Below, one piece after another: positions 1 to 10,383 of a stretch of DNA of 24,256 nucleotides (positions are counted from its first letter, which is position 1; every line of letters starts with the position of its first letter). The stretch is from NCBI GenBank assembly GCA_001655205.1, contig LPNZ01010526.1, forward strand, positions 1 to 24,256. The letters are read 5' to 3'. The stretch is from Lenisia limosa (lineage: Eukaryota > Breviatea). The notes under the pieces are model-generated. The model saw nothing but the letters and a program-made list of their open reading frames with translations, did no database searches and had not been told where the DNA came from. The translations under genes were made by a program, and so were the position numbers.

Positions 1-69
1 CCACGATTCATCCTGCTCCCCCCGCTCATTCTTTCCCTAACATCCCTCTCATTCTTTATAACTCCCCAG

Positions 70-990
70 GAAAAGCCTCAGCAGAGACGTTTTCGAGGGC
101 TGTGTGGAGGACTTCAACTCCAGGATCCAGGAAATCATAAAACTTCACGACAGTCACCCAAAGTGGGAAGGGCAACCTGTTTTGCGTGGGATGTGGTGCC
201 ATGTGTGTATTCCTCACTCTTCTTAAGTGCTACCTTGTTGTAGCAACTTTTTAGGAAGGGATATTCCAAGATCATATGAATGGGTCGTCAGCATGGATCT
301 TATAGTATAATACTAATCCACCCATCATTTGCGCGCCTTCCCATATCTTTTTTTTATGTTATCTGACGAAAAGACCTGTCTTAAAGCAACCCGCTAAACC
401 AAAATGAAAACTCGGAGTGTCAGGATTTTTCTTGGATTTGGTGTTCAGATTTTGGCATTTTTAATAAACAACTTAATTGGTTTCTGTTAGAATGCCGTAA
501 TGGATCTGATTTGGAGAGCTGCTTTAATGCTAATTTTCCAGGCAAAAGTTTGCGCGCTGCCTCTCCCAGGAAAAGGGCCATTTTAGACTTCCCAGTTACC
601 CTGGTGTATTTGCCCACTACGGTTAGTTGTTTCCCAGTCAGTTTCTTATGTCCAATTTTAGAGTTCGTGGGTGCTGTTTACGTGGCGATATTTGAGGCTT
701 CGGGGCCGACTGGAGGTGGCTATGCTGCACATGAGTGTGCTGCCTACTTGTGCAGGTATGAGACAGCGTCTTTTGTTTTGCCATGATCTACTGATTTTTC
801 TCAGTGTTGTGAACGGTTTTCCCCATTTCATATGATATCAAGTGTAAAAATAAACTATCAACAGGTTTGATTATGGGTGTTTTGTTTCAATACCCCCCCC
901 CCTCACTATTTTTACCGAAATTTCCTTAGTTTCCGTGTTACCCCCTCCCCCCCAGGTATCTGAATACGCTTTGTAAAGGACATCCACCAA
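70..990 (+). CDS. Candidate upstream exons of the muniscin-like gene
   Basis: Two exon-like segments precede the better supported part of this gene. The first starts after a pyrimidine-rich acceptor (ctccccag) at 70 and reads KSLSRDVFEGCVEDFNS and on, a hydrophilic, helix-like stretch with EIIKLHDSHPKWEGQ. It stays open past 200, and several GT donors are possible between about 179 and 200. The second, 956-990, follows a strong C-rich acceptor (ccccctcccccccag), reads YLNTLCKGHPP and ends at a GT donor. In a muniscin an F-BAR domain would lie here, but I do not recognise F-BAR motifs. Assignment to the downstream gene rests only on strand and position. The rest of 200-955 and 991-1186 looks like intron. 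Confidence 0.3.
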
Positions 991-1186
991 GTAGAAAGTT
1001 CTTCATAAAGCACAAATGTTGGTTGCTGCAATAAAAGCCAGCTTTGGTTATCAATATGCCCGAGTTTTGTTTTTAACTGCTTTGTTTCACCTCATCTCTT
1101 CAGCGAAGAGATTAAGAGCCCTTTCGACATTTAATTTAACCACCTTCAATGGAGTGGTAGGAGGGAAGGCTTTGTGCCTCCTTCAT

Positions 1187-1288
1187 NNNNNNNNNNNNNN
1201 NNNNNNNNNNNNNNNNNNNNNNNNNNNNNNNNNNNNNNNNNNNNNNNNNNNNNNNNNNNNNNNNNNNNNNNNNNNNNNNNNNNNNNNN
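1187..1288. other. Assembly gap
   Basis: This run of N has no homopolymer at either edge. It probably hides the 5' part of the exon ending at 1390, whose readable part includes EEQSLEHSEENQDLV. Confidence 0.95.
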
Positions 1289-4200
1289 TATTCTTATCTA
1301 ATCAACGTGGCCATAACCGAAGTAGCCGACAAATGAAGAGCAGTCCCTGGAACATTCGGAGGAAAATCAGGATCTCGTTGCTTCAGACCAGTAGGTGGGG
1401 GTCAAAGGTTCAACAGATTTTTTGACAAGAAAATACATTATAATCAAAAGGTCAGAATATTTGATCAATCCTTGATAATTATTGATATTTTCCGTTTCGT
1501 TCTCGAGCAGAATGAAGCTCTTGGAATGGGCCTACTTCTTCTAAGTTTACTGACTATACACATATTGGTACTTTCTTCTTGTTCTGACCACGACTGATGA
1601 TATTCAGGAAGTTGGCGAAGAATTGGAACGCAGGGCAGCAAATCAGCTCCGTTCGGGGCCAGTTGACGTCAGGGTTGGCTATAGTAGTCAAATAGACCAG
1701 ATTATTATATTGTGGATGATTTGAGGGTGTGTTTCATCTTTCCACACTATTTGCTTAAATTTCAAATTTTTCAACCTAATCCCCGAAGAACATTTACGCC
1801 AATGTCGATGACGCCGATTATCCCCGAGGAAGCCCCTATTCGGCCTTCAAGAACGCCGTCCCCGCCGCCAGCCGTTAACCAGGTCTGAGTGACTAAAATC
1901 ATACAACATGGGAAATACATGTAATATTATGATATATTTATGTGTCGTTAACCAGGTCTGAGTGACTAGTTTTCTACAGAACATCATCATGGTAGCTACC
2001 AGGTGTTACTATATTTTTTGAATCGTTGTTGAAATACTGGAAGCGTTGTAACCGTAAATTTCATGAACAGGAACATTTGGCGCCCATCACGGTTGCAGGT
2101 TCCTATTGAAGCCCTTTCAATTGCTCATAAGTCTCCTGCTCCACCTGCCCCCACCACCCTTACAGCCCCCTCATCGCCACCACAAATTAGACGGCTTCTG
2201 CCCCAACCCCCGCAGAAACAGGTTTGATTCGTAATCCATTTTAAGAACAAGGGAATGCGTAAAATTAATCTAGGAATACAAATTATTAATACCAAACTAC
2301 CCAACCAAAACACATTTGCGATTTCCTAAGCCTTGTACTGTATCTTATATGATCTAGATTTTTTATGCATGTATTATACCGGCTTCATGTTGATAACAGT
2401 TCAATCGGAATCGTCCTGCGGATGTCAAAATAACATAACTCCTATTTCATTTGGTTCTAGTTTACTGTCATGCGTGATTTTTGTAGTTGCATCCTGAACC
2501 ATACCAGCCACCCCCAAGCCAGCTCATCCCACAGATTATCCCATCTCCACGATCACCAGCTTCGCCAAGGTAGGGTTTGCTTAATGGTATTCCAGGGCTT
2601 GTTATCACATGAGTTGCAGTAATAATTAGAAGAAATGCAGGTGTAAGAACAGGGAAATTTCAAATGAACAAATCTAGCGCTCTTGTTTAACATGTTCGTC
2701 GTCCTCCCCCCCCCCCCNNNNNNNNNNNNNNNNNNNNNNNNNNNNNNNNNNNNNNNNNNNNNNNNNNNNNNNNNNNNNNNNNNNNNNNNNNNACTCCAAG
2801 CCCCGAGTATTACTGAAAAAGTGAGCATCATGTATCATGCAGTAGTATGTTAGATCATAAGATTGAGGGTTTCACTAGATCTATTCCTCATACATATTGA
2901 GATTATTGGCAGAATATACTGTAAAACCCACCCATCTGAGTTTGCAATGCAATCCTCAGTCATGTTTTTTCAATGCAAAGTTGGAGGAAATGCAAAATTC
3001 CTACTATAATTGGTACACCTAAATATGCGTCTAATTTGTTTTCAACAAAAAAGTGTTAATAGTGGTATTTTTATTAACATAATTTTCAAAATAAAAGGTT
3101 AATTTTCGCAATTTCAGGTGTTAATTTTTTAACAAAAATGCCTCAATTTTAGACAAGCCCCAAATATCAGGCACAGGTTATTTTATTTTACCCCTGAAGG
3201 TCTCATCACCTGCGGACTATGACCTTGTTATTGAGGTGCTGGAAACGGTTCATGTTCTTTCCAAACCCGAAGAAACTAAAATCGCCTTAAATGGTAAGGG
3301 AGGGGACCACATCACCCAACACGTGACGTATGATGTTGTATTCTGTCCAATTTAGCTGTGATCTTTGCTTAACGTATCAGGTGAAATTCGACTTGCCCTC
3401 CGAGCGAAAAATGGTGTACCATCAACGCAGGCCCTGGATACTCCACTTGCGTTATCCGGAAATGCTGATCTGTTATTGTCATGCTTTGTTAATAAGGTGT
3501 GTTTGTTTATTGTCCTCTTATTCGATTAACCCAGCAGGACCTTGCTCCCAACCCTTCTTCTCTCAAGCTGCCATTTACCATTCCACTCAAAATGCCTGTT
3601 ACTGGAATGCGAACATCGGCCGTGAAATACAAGGTTTGCCTTTTGTCATGGATATCTGTGTTGCATAATTGTTATGGCTTCAGTCGGATATAACCTTGTT
3701 TTTCTCATTTCTTCGTAAGCATTTTTGGAAGGCCAATTTGGATGAATAATATTACTTGAATTGATGGAGGATTGGCTTGTTTTGTTTGAGTTTCAGAATT
3801 ACTGACACCCAAATTGTGATAGGAAAAGGTTATGATGTGTTCAGAGTGGTTTTTACTTCAATGTTTTCTAAGAATCTGTTGCACTCCCTCCTGCTTTTAT
3901 ATTTCCTCAAATTGGGTTTGTACAATTATCTAACTCTTCTTCAGACATCACCAACCCAAGCAGACCTCCCTTTCTGGGTAACTTTAATGCACCAGAAAGA
4001 TGTGGACTGCATTGTCCTTGATTTGATCATTGAGAAAGGTGAGTAGTCATTAGGCTTACGCTCTCCATTTTTTTTTTATTGTTTGCATTCAGTGTGACTG
4101 AATTTGAATGTCCTATCGCATCTTTGCAAATTGTGATAGACAATACAGTGTGAAAGAGCTGATATATATAATTATATGCATAAGTATCTATAAGTTACTC

Positions 4201-6553
4201 ATGCAGAAAACAGTGCACATATTCAAAGCAAATGATTGGGTGAATTTATTGCATTCTATAATATCCCATAGTGTGATGGTCTGTGGTCGGCTTCGACCAG
4301 ATATTCCCTTATTTTATGTCATTAATACACATCAGATACTCACTTAGGTCGAAGATTAAACAGTTTTTCCAGTTTCTCCATCACAGTATTTTCTCTCCAA
4401 TTTACGCGTTACAGGCCAAGCCAATTCCTCGGCTATGATTGTTGTCGATGTTCCTGGGGCTACGCATATCGAGGCAATTGACGGAGCGGTGAGGGTGGTT
4501 CGCCAGTATTAATGATATGATAGTTTGTAAATTGATATGCTTTCACTAGAGATATCGTTGTGTGAAAAACTTCAGTCTATACTTCGTTACTGTTCATTTT
4601 TAATGGATTTTGAAGAATATATCACATATTATACCATAAATAGCTCGTGTCTTAGTTGAGATTTACTGTGGTAAAAATGATCAAACATAATCTGTTGACG
4701 TTAATTGCTTAACAAACATTCACCTGGGATAAGTCTTGCTTGACTTATTTTCCTTGGGAAATCGTATAGCGAATAGGTCAAGACTTATCCCGGTCCCTGT
4801 ATATACTTCAATCAATTTCGTTTATTTTCGTGATGGTGGAGCTTCGTCTCGAGTCTTCCTTTGGCATTTCTCACTTCGATACCTAGACCCCACAACACTC
4901 TGTAGCTCATGGCAAATTGGCCTTCAAATTGGCTTCTCCTCTCTCAGGCGGTAGGCGATCGGTATTTTAATATCTAGATTACCGATGATCATTATCAGAG
5001 GCATTATCATCATCATAACCACCTCCACCACCACCACCATCATCTTCATCGTTATCGTCGTCATCTTCTCCTTCATAATCCCATCATCTTCATCCCATCA
5101 TCTTCGTCTTCAAAGACTTTACCATTGTGACATGACAGAGTCGCACTCTTGCAAGGTCTTTGGAGGTACAGTTGGGCAGGCTACCGTGACTCTGAACCTC
5201 CAAAAACCCGCTTCCGGCCTATTTGCAGAAGTGAACAAGTCAGCAACTTTTGAACCACCTATAGATTTGAGAAATCTTACATTTGCCTTTACTATTACAT
5301 CAAAAATAGCATTTTGCACGTTTACTTACGTATTATTATCCCCCCCCCCCCCNNNNNNNNNNNNNNNNNNNNNNNNNNNNNNNNNNNNNNNNNNNNNNNN
5401 NNNNNNNNNNNNNNNNNNNNNNNNNNNNNNNNNNNNNNNNNNNNNNNNNNNNNNNNNTTGCAACGTGATTTTGAAAACAATTACCGAATCTGGCGTATGG
5501 CAAGTAACACCTCTTGAGATGATGTAGCAATACGCGTCTCTTATTTATCCACATGTATAGTTGTGCATTGTGTTGTCTTTTTGTTTGTTTGGGTGATGCC
5601 CAGATACAGTTTCTTTATCAAGGCGAAACGACAGCAAATAATATTGATGTGATGCAATACTGGAATTAAGGGTGAAAATGTGTTTTTGTTTTGTTTTAGC
5701 TTTTTGGTTTTTGCAAGCTTTTTGACAGATTTAATCTTTGAATTGGCTGTGAATCGGCGCATCCGCGGCGCATTTAACACATAATCACTCAACCATGGGT
5801 TCAAAGGAAGGTGGGGAGATCACCATGATCTATTCCCTTTTTCCAAAACTTCCACCACTTCCACCCAGCTTCCTCCGTTCCCACTGCCTATTTCAATTAA
5901 TATCATTCTTGGTTTGGTGTGATCTCTGGTGGTGTGAAGTGGGCAGAAAAGCCTCAAAACGGCCCCAACCACACGAACAACATGAGTCCAAAGCCATCTG
6001 TGCCGATCGAATGGATTCCTTTTGCTGAAACGTTTGAAGAGCTGCCAAATGGAAAAGTGAGGGGTGATCACTGTTCTGGAATTCTTGATGATAGCGTTCC
6101 TTATTCCTTGCAAACGATCTCTACACATCTCAAGGTTTCTTTTTGATTGTTGTTTTTGCTGTGCCCGATACGTCTTTAATACCACAATATCATTTTAACC
6201 TCTGAATAGCTCAAGGCTTTAAACTCTTCATATATAAAACGGACAGTCCTACTTTTATGACGATACAGCAATGCTATTCAATACTAAGATTAAGTGGTCG
6301 CTTTTCATTGAGGTTATGTCTTTTCGCATTCGAAAGCCAATATGCTCCTATTGCATTCCAACATACCAAGAGACTACACAGCATAAAACGGCGGAATTTT
6401 TGAAATGCTACTCCTCTCAGATGAACATCCAGCCCAAGTTTACCCATGACCCTCCAGATGAGATGCCAGCTGACTGGGCATGAGACCACAAAAGTCAAGG
6501 AGTACATTGAAGGTCCAAAGTTTCGCCGCGAGGTTGCTGGGGGGTATATTTGA
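1289..6553 (+). CDS. Muniscin-like (FCHO/Syp1-type) endocytic adaptor, mu-homology domain, multi-exon
   Basis: Exons placed: gap-1390, 1608-1673, 1789-1882, 2099-2221, 2487-2569, gap-2820, 3200-3293, 3381-3496, 3535-3633, 3945-4038, 4415-4488, gap-5503, 5947-6056, 6095-6134, 6269-6293, 6433-6553 (TGA). Phases agree at every junction not hidden by a gap. The first exons encode an acidic then Pro/Ser-rich linker (PSRTPSPPPAVNQ, IIPSPRSPASP). From 3200 on there are about 260 residues plus gap-hidden ones, close to the length of a mu-homology domain. Family-like landmarks are GEIRLAL, the aligned region DVDCIVLDLIIEKG through HIEAIDGA, LQRDFENNYRIWRMAK (compare the family's WN.E..RILWKI), LPMTLQMRCQLTG, and a C-terminus ending FRREVAGGYI where FCHO proteins end near FAAGKYL. 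Muniscins bind AP-2 and cargo at nascent clathrin-coated pits. The alignment is from memory and moderate. Another mu/stonin-homology protein is possible. Confidence 0.5.
2718..2792. other. Assembly gap after a C14 run
   Basis: The gap begins directly after a run of C on the coding strand of the muniscin-like gene. It hides the acceptor and start of the exon ending at 2820 (visible part LQAPSITEK). Confidence 0.95.
4718..4801. mobile_element. MITE family 1, copy A (Tc1/mariner-like ends)
   Basis: An approximately 84-bp inverted repeat in an intron of the muniscin-like gene. The left arm is gggataagtcttgcttgac and the right arm ends ggtcaagacttatcccgg, followed by tccctgtata. It shares the arm GGGATAAGTCTTGACC with copies at 11953 and 14438. 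The outer left end is degraded. A TA target duplication is inferred from the other copies. Confidence 0.7.
4985..5105. repeat. ATC/ACC-rich simple sequence
   Basis: Imperfect trinucleotide tract (cattatcatcatcataacc, then caccaccaccatcatc and catcatcttcatccc) inside an intron. It translates to low-complexity Ile/Thr/Ser runs, so the open frame across it is not taken as coding. The following 5106-5340 stays open in one frame on each strand and contains a small inverted repeat (TTTGGAGGT at 5159, ACCTCCAAA near 5197), but it has no splice sites I trust. Confidence 0.75.
5353..5457. other. Assembly gap after a C12 run
   Basis: The gap begins after a C run and hides the acceptor and start of the exon ending at 5503. 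The model needs this exon to carry phase from 4488 (phase 0) to 5947 (entered at phase 1). The visible end, leaving one base over after GCA at 5502, satisfies this. Confidence 0.95.
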
Positions 6554-6692
6554 GGAATAGGTAACTTGTTTTATTTCCCTGTGTTTATTGCTTCACTTTC
6601 AATGGTGACCTCCGTATTAGAATTTCATAAATTTTCCAATTTTACCTCCCCCCCTCTATTATTGTCAAACCCGATGCCATTTACCCGAACAG

Positions 6693-6788
6693 GTGGATTG
6701 GCTCTACCTGCAAGCAGACGACCTTTCTCCCTTCATCATTCCATCTAATCAAAAGTTTGTGGCAGGACTTTTGTTGTGTTGTGTTTAG
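6693..6788 (+). CDS. Candidate terminal exon, unknown protein
   Basis: After a C-rich tract and the acceptor ccgaacag, a frame reads VDWLYLQADDLSPFIIPSNQ and then a hydrophobic end (VAGLLLCCV), stopping at TAG. The composition looks protein-like and the acceptor suits the plus strand. It lies 140 bases beyond the stop of the muniscin-like gene. It could be an alternative last exon of that gene, part of another gene, or chance. No donor in the 6433 exon gives a clearly better product. Confidence 0.22.
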   Translation: MDWLYLQADDLSPFIIPSNQKFVAGLLLCCV

Positions 6789-7644
6789 TGGGAAGGGGTG
6801 ATAAGGTTTCGCTTTTGTAATACAATATTGGTCTTGAAAATGGCTTAGAACATTGATTAAAATGGCAGCATTGAGAACAACGCTTCCAATATGAATCCCA
6901 TTAAGTAATTAATATGTCACTATTGAAAATATCTCTTTATGTGGTAGTTAGTGTGCACGGCTTCAGCTTGATAAACCTTTTTATTTCTCATTTCTACCCC
7001 TTACGTTATTATTTATACTCGTTATTCTGGAGAAGCACAAGTGTAAATGTATTCAGTTGAACCCATTGTTTACTCACTGATTATTTGCTCACAAATCAGG
7101 AGTCATGTTTATTGCCCTTTGACCCACACTCGATTGAACGCAATTTCCAGCGAGGTGGGCCTTTGTGCTTTCTTCATTTACATACATACATCACTTAGCA
7201 AGTTCGGTTTGGGTTTCATTTGTGTCATAACCCCGAGTGAGGGAATGAGTGTTGCAGAAGTGACTGGCCTGGGCTTTGTTTGGTGTTGTCAGAGTTGATT
7301 TTGGGCTTTCTTTTTGATTCAAAAATATTCTAAATTTAGTCCTCTCCGGGGTTTTCCCTCTTAAGTTTGCCTTTTTTTTCAACAGTTTTACAAGCCGTGC
7401 TAATTCATTATCAATAAACTTCAAAGATTTTCTCATTAGGAGAGGAGACAGAAGGTGAAGGTGAAGCGGTAGTTTGAGGGGTAGGAGGAGAAGGGGAGGC
7501 AACTTGGGAAGGCTAGATGATTACTGAATAATAGAAGAAGAAGCCGATGGAGCAGAAAAGATGGGGGCATTTGAAGAAGTGGGTGGGGGATGGACACCAA
7601 AAGGTTGATAATGAACCTGTTGGGAAGCTCCAACCACGTAAACA
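6789..7644. other. No convincing gene
   Basis: AT-rich intergenic sequence. Open frames here lack splice support or recognisable motifs. A purine-rich patch at about 7438-7510 (ggagaaggggaggc and similar) gives low-complexity translations. The left boundary of the DIRS-like relic probably lies in 7500-7645, where recombinase similarity ends. Confidence 0.5.
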
Positions 7645-8412
7645 TAAACCACCTCTGGCTTCATTCTCGGATAATCCTGTTTTCATGAAGTCATTACGAA
7701 TAATCTCATACATGGCTCTGGTTCGAAGTATACTCCCAAATGGCCATTCAAAAAGAGCACGGTGGGTGTTCTTGACGTTTGCCTTCGTGCTCGGATAATT
7801 GGCCAATAGCCCTAACCGGGCACAAATCCCGTTTCTTTGTAAAGGCTGAAACGAAGGAAATGCCATTCTTCTTTCTCGAAACAGACTCCAATGGTGGACC
7901 TCTTTCCCAAGCCTTGCAGTTAGGAGGGAGGAAATCTCCCATCCTTGCCACTCCAAAGAAAGCAGCCAAATACACTACTCTTATCAAGATGTTCACCTCA
8001 TCGGTCGCAGGTCTTGTTTTAATAAGGGCTTTAAACAGTGGAATATTCATGTGACGAGGCTGTTTGTTCTCATGAGTCTTTCTTAGCTCTTGCTGGAGGT
8101 TCTTGACCATTGAAGTTGGACCGAAACGGTTCTTTGTTGGATGCTCTTCTTGTCCATTCTCAAGAGCGTATCTCGTCAAAGATGAAACATATCCAGCGAT
8201 AGTTTGAGGGCTCTTGGTCGTTGTAGAGACTTCTATCCAGAGCTCAATCTCGGAGTATTAGGTTTCTGAATAAGGTCCTTATCTCATTATATCCCAGGGT
8301 CGAACAGACATCTTTATACATCCTGACGGCAGTTCCATATGTCTTTTTGGTGGTTTGTCGAACACCCATGAGTTTGATTTACTGGCGTCTCTGTTCCAAT
8401 TTGTCGGCATAG
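7645..8412 (-). pseudogene. Tyrosine recombinase (DIRS-like retrotransposon), frameshifted
   Basis: Read on the minus strand from 8412, the N-terminal region gives GVRQTTKKTYGTAVRMYKDV, then after a frame change ELWIEVSTTTKSPQTIAGYV, then a long open stretch (8179-7748) with LIRVVYLAAFFGVARMGDFL, which fits the catalytic-domain helix carrying the first active-site Arg. A further frameshift near 7750-7800 leads into HRALFEWPFGSILRTRAMYE and TGLSENEARGG. The matching piece of the second element (17050) reads ALFVWPSGSLLRVRAMYD and continues to HSFRHTSTTN, so this copy is cut just before its second Arg box and nucleophilic Tyr. The enzyme would integrate circular DNA copies of the element. This copy is dead. 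Confidence 0.75.
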
Positions 8413-8414
8413 TA

Positions 8415-8598
8415 AGTCGTGGACTAAAGTTTTCTTTTTGTTTCCGATGCAACTAAACCATTTTTAATTTCAAAAACGGCATTTTGTAGCTGATATACCC
8501 CGTTTTATGATTCTGTAAAAAAACTGGGTGAAAAAAAGTTAAGTTCAATGTAAAAACATTAAAAATGCCGACGGCACACGAAAAAACGACCTCTTTTT
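8415..8598 (+). repeat. Left terminal inverted repeat of the Tc1/mariner element
   Basis: Pairs with 9636-9805. It includes the blocks aacggcattttgtagctg and ccccgttttatgattctg, found as reverse complements in the right arm. Confidence 0.88.
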
Positions 8599-8632
8599 GG
8601 CCATGTAATCACTATATTGATTGAAAAAACAT

Positions 8633-9576
8633 TCATAAGTATTTGGTGGGACCTCCACGAGCCTTGATAACGGCTTCTACACGTCTTGGCATTGAATCAA
8701 TAAGAAGACATAACTCTTTTTTGGTGATCCGAGCACATGCAGAGCGGAGACATGTCATCATTGCGGTGCATTATCTTGCTGGAAAACAGCTTCATCAAGC
8801 TTCAGACCAGTAATGAGTGAATTTCTAACATGTGGAACAAGAATTGTACGGTGATAGTCAATAGCCTTGAACCTTCCATTCATTTTTATACGGCACTCCA
8901 ACTCCTTTTGGGCCAATAGCACCCCAAATCATAACAGAGCTACCACCATGCTTAAAAGTAGGGACAATATGCTTCAACATCAGAGCATTTTCTGCACCAC
9001 GATTACGGACGACAAGTCGCGCTTTGTTGGCTCGGAAGAGTTGGAATTTGGACTCATTTGACCAGCAAATCTTATGCCAGTCACTGAGTGTCCAATGACG
9101 ACGCGCAAGACACCAAGCAAGTTTGTGTTCGCGGTTCTTGGTGTTAATGAGAGGCTTCTTGCGTGCTTTGAAGATGCAATAGCCACTTTCCTTCAGACGT
9201 TTGAGAATAACATCAACTCTGACATCAATCCCACGTTTGGCAAGTCTTCCTTGGTGGTGCTTGATGGGTGTCATAGGCTTCTTAAGGACAGTTAAGACGA
9301 TAACAGCGTCGTCATCCTTGGTAGTAGACCTTGGTCGACCTGGAATTGGCTTGCTAATGATACTTTCGCCTTTTTTCAGCTTGTTGACCCATCTCCAGAT
9401 GTGGTCTTAGGCACTTCTGCACCACTACGCTGGATAATAGCGACATTACTCAAACTATCATTGTACATCTGCAGAACTCTGCCTTGAAGTAAATATTTTT
9501 CTGACAAAATCATTATTAATTTATAAAAGGCTCTAAAAAATGTTTTCCACTCATAAGAATAGCATTTTTTTTTCAT
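8633..9576 (-). pseudogene. Tc1-like transposase, inactivated
   Basis: N-terminal helix-turn-helix region (VLQMYNDSLSNVAIIQRSG) is followed by a frameshift near 9390 and the linker ISKPIPGRPRSTTKDD, typical of Tc1 proteins. The main open part, 9274-8858, holds TPIKHHQGRLAKRGIDVRVD, WHKICWSNESKFQL and GGSSVMIWGAIGPKG. After another break come DYHRTILVPHVR and VFQQDNAPQ, then TKKELCLLIDSMPRRVEAVI and a stop at 8633. The first catalytic Asp, expected in the family's W.DESKF box, is Asn (SNESKF). The second (QQDNAP) is present. The segment with the third acidic residue is deleted between QQDNAP and the C-terminal TKKEL helix. It cannot catalyse transposition. Confidence 0.85.
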
Positions 9577-9635
9577 TAATATACAAAAAAGTGAGTATTA
9601 GAAAGTGCAGTTAGAATTTTAATAAACTTCATAGT

Positions 9636-9805
9636 AAAAAGAGGTCGTTTTTTCGTGTGCCGTCGCATTTTTAATTTTTTTTATATTGAACTGCCAGTTT
9701 TTTACAGAATCATAAAACGGGGTATAACAGCTACAAAATGCCGTTTTTGAAATTAAAAAGGTTTAAGTTGCTTCGGAAACAAAAAGAAAACTTTAGTCCA
9801 CGACT
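9636..9805 (-). repeat. Right terminal inverted repeat of the Tc1/mariner element
   Basis: Reverse-complement partner of 8415-8598. It ends ctttagtccacgactt followed by the TA duplication. Confidence 0.88.
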
Positions 9806-9807
9806 TA

Positions 9808-10083
9808 TCCGTTTGACTGTATTAAGCATGAATTTTCAACTCACTCACCAGAGATTCTCGGGATCCTCTCTTAAGAAGGAGAGGAACTTCTTCAACCTCT
9901 TTGAGATCATCATCGTCATCGTCAAAGTCAGTGGTAGCCTTCTCCTCAGCCTCAGGTGCAGCAGCCTTCTTATTCTGGGTCTTCTGGGTCTTCTTGTTCT
10001 TCTTGGTCTTGGCAGCAGGCTACGGTTATGGGGCCGTGGATGGTGAGCGGGCGGGCACGCTTGTTACGTCTTGTTGACACCAT
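9808..10083 (-). pseudogene. Start of gag-like ORF1 of the minus-strand DIRS-like relic
   Basis: From the ATG at 10083 the frame reads MVSTRRNKRARPLTIHGPIT and soon meets a break. A second frame continues with AAKTKKNKKTQKTQNKKAAA, an acidic run of Asp and KRGSRESL. The same MV-x-TRRNK start followed by a Lys-rich stretch opens the plus-strand element at 15601, and both are preceded by TTTTGAGCTA shortly before the ATG. This is why I call it ORF1 of the same family and not a host gene. The Tc1 element begins immediately downstream at 9805. Everything between this N-terminus and the recombinase (rest of gag, reverse transcriptase, RNase H) is missing. Confidence 0.6.
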
Positions 10084-10383
10084 GATAGCTCAAAAGTTTG
10101 ACGATAGAGGTTCTTAAAGTGAATGTATAAGTATAAATCAAAACAGGGTGACTTGGATAGTCCGTGAATTCTTTTTCTTTCGAAATAAGGGTAATCCTTA
10201 TTCCTTATTATTTTGTTATTTCTGAAATAACACCGTTGTTAAACACACTTCTGAATTTATAACTTTATTTTATTTTTTTAACTAGAGACGCTGCCACCCC
10301 CTTTTTAGATAAGCCCCAATGTCAGTTTGACCAAAATTAGATAATTGTACATGGGTAATCAGTAATTAAAAATAATCACGGAC

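Larger units (their letters stand above)
8415..9805 (-). mobile_element. Tc1/mariner DNA transposon with long terminal inverted repeats
   Basis: A 1391-bp element with inverted ends, left 8415-8598 and right 9636-9805. The outer ends read AAGTCGTGGACTAAAG and its complement, and the inner ends are the mirrored acgacctcttttt. It is flanked by TA on both sides (8413-8414, 9806-9807), the target duplication of this superfamily. The arms are very similar over about 170 bp with small indels. It carries one degenerate transposase on the minus strand and sits inside the minus-strand DIRS-like relic. Confidence 0.88.

Noticed and set aside
4985-5527. Long plus-strand frame with Ile/Thr repeats and a gap
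   Set aside because: It begins in a trinucleotide simple repeat and is kept open partly by N. Only its end (to 5503) is used, as an exon chosen on phase.
7191-7502. Minus-strand Leu/Pro and Lys-rich frame
   Set aside because: Low complexity at its start, no motif, and no link to the recombinase frames next to it.
9738-10046. Plus-strand 102-codon frame starting in the Tc1 end
   Set aside because: It crosses the transposon border and the antisense of the gag-like ORF. The gag relationship to 15601 supports the minus strand.
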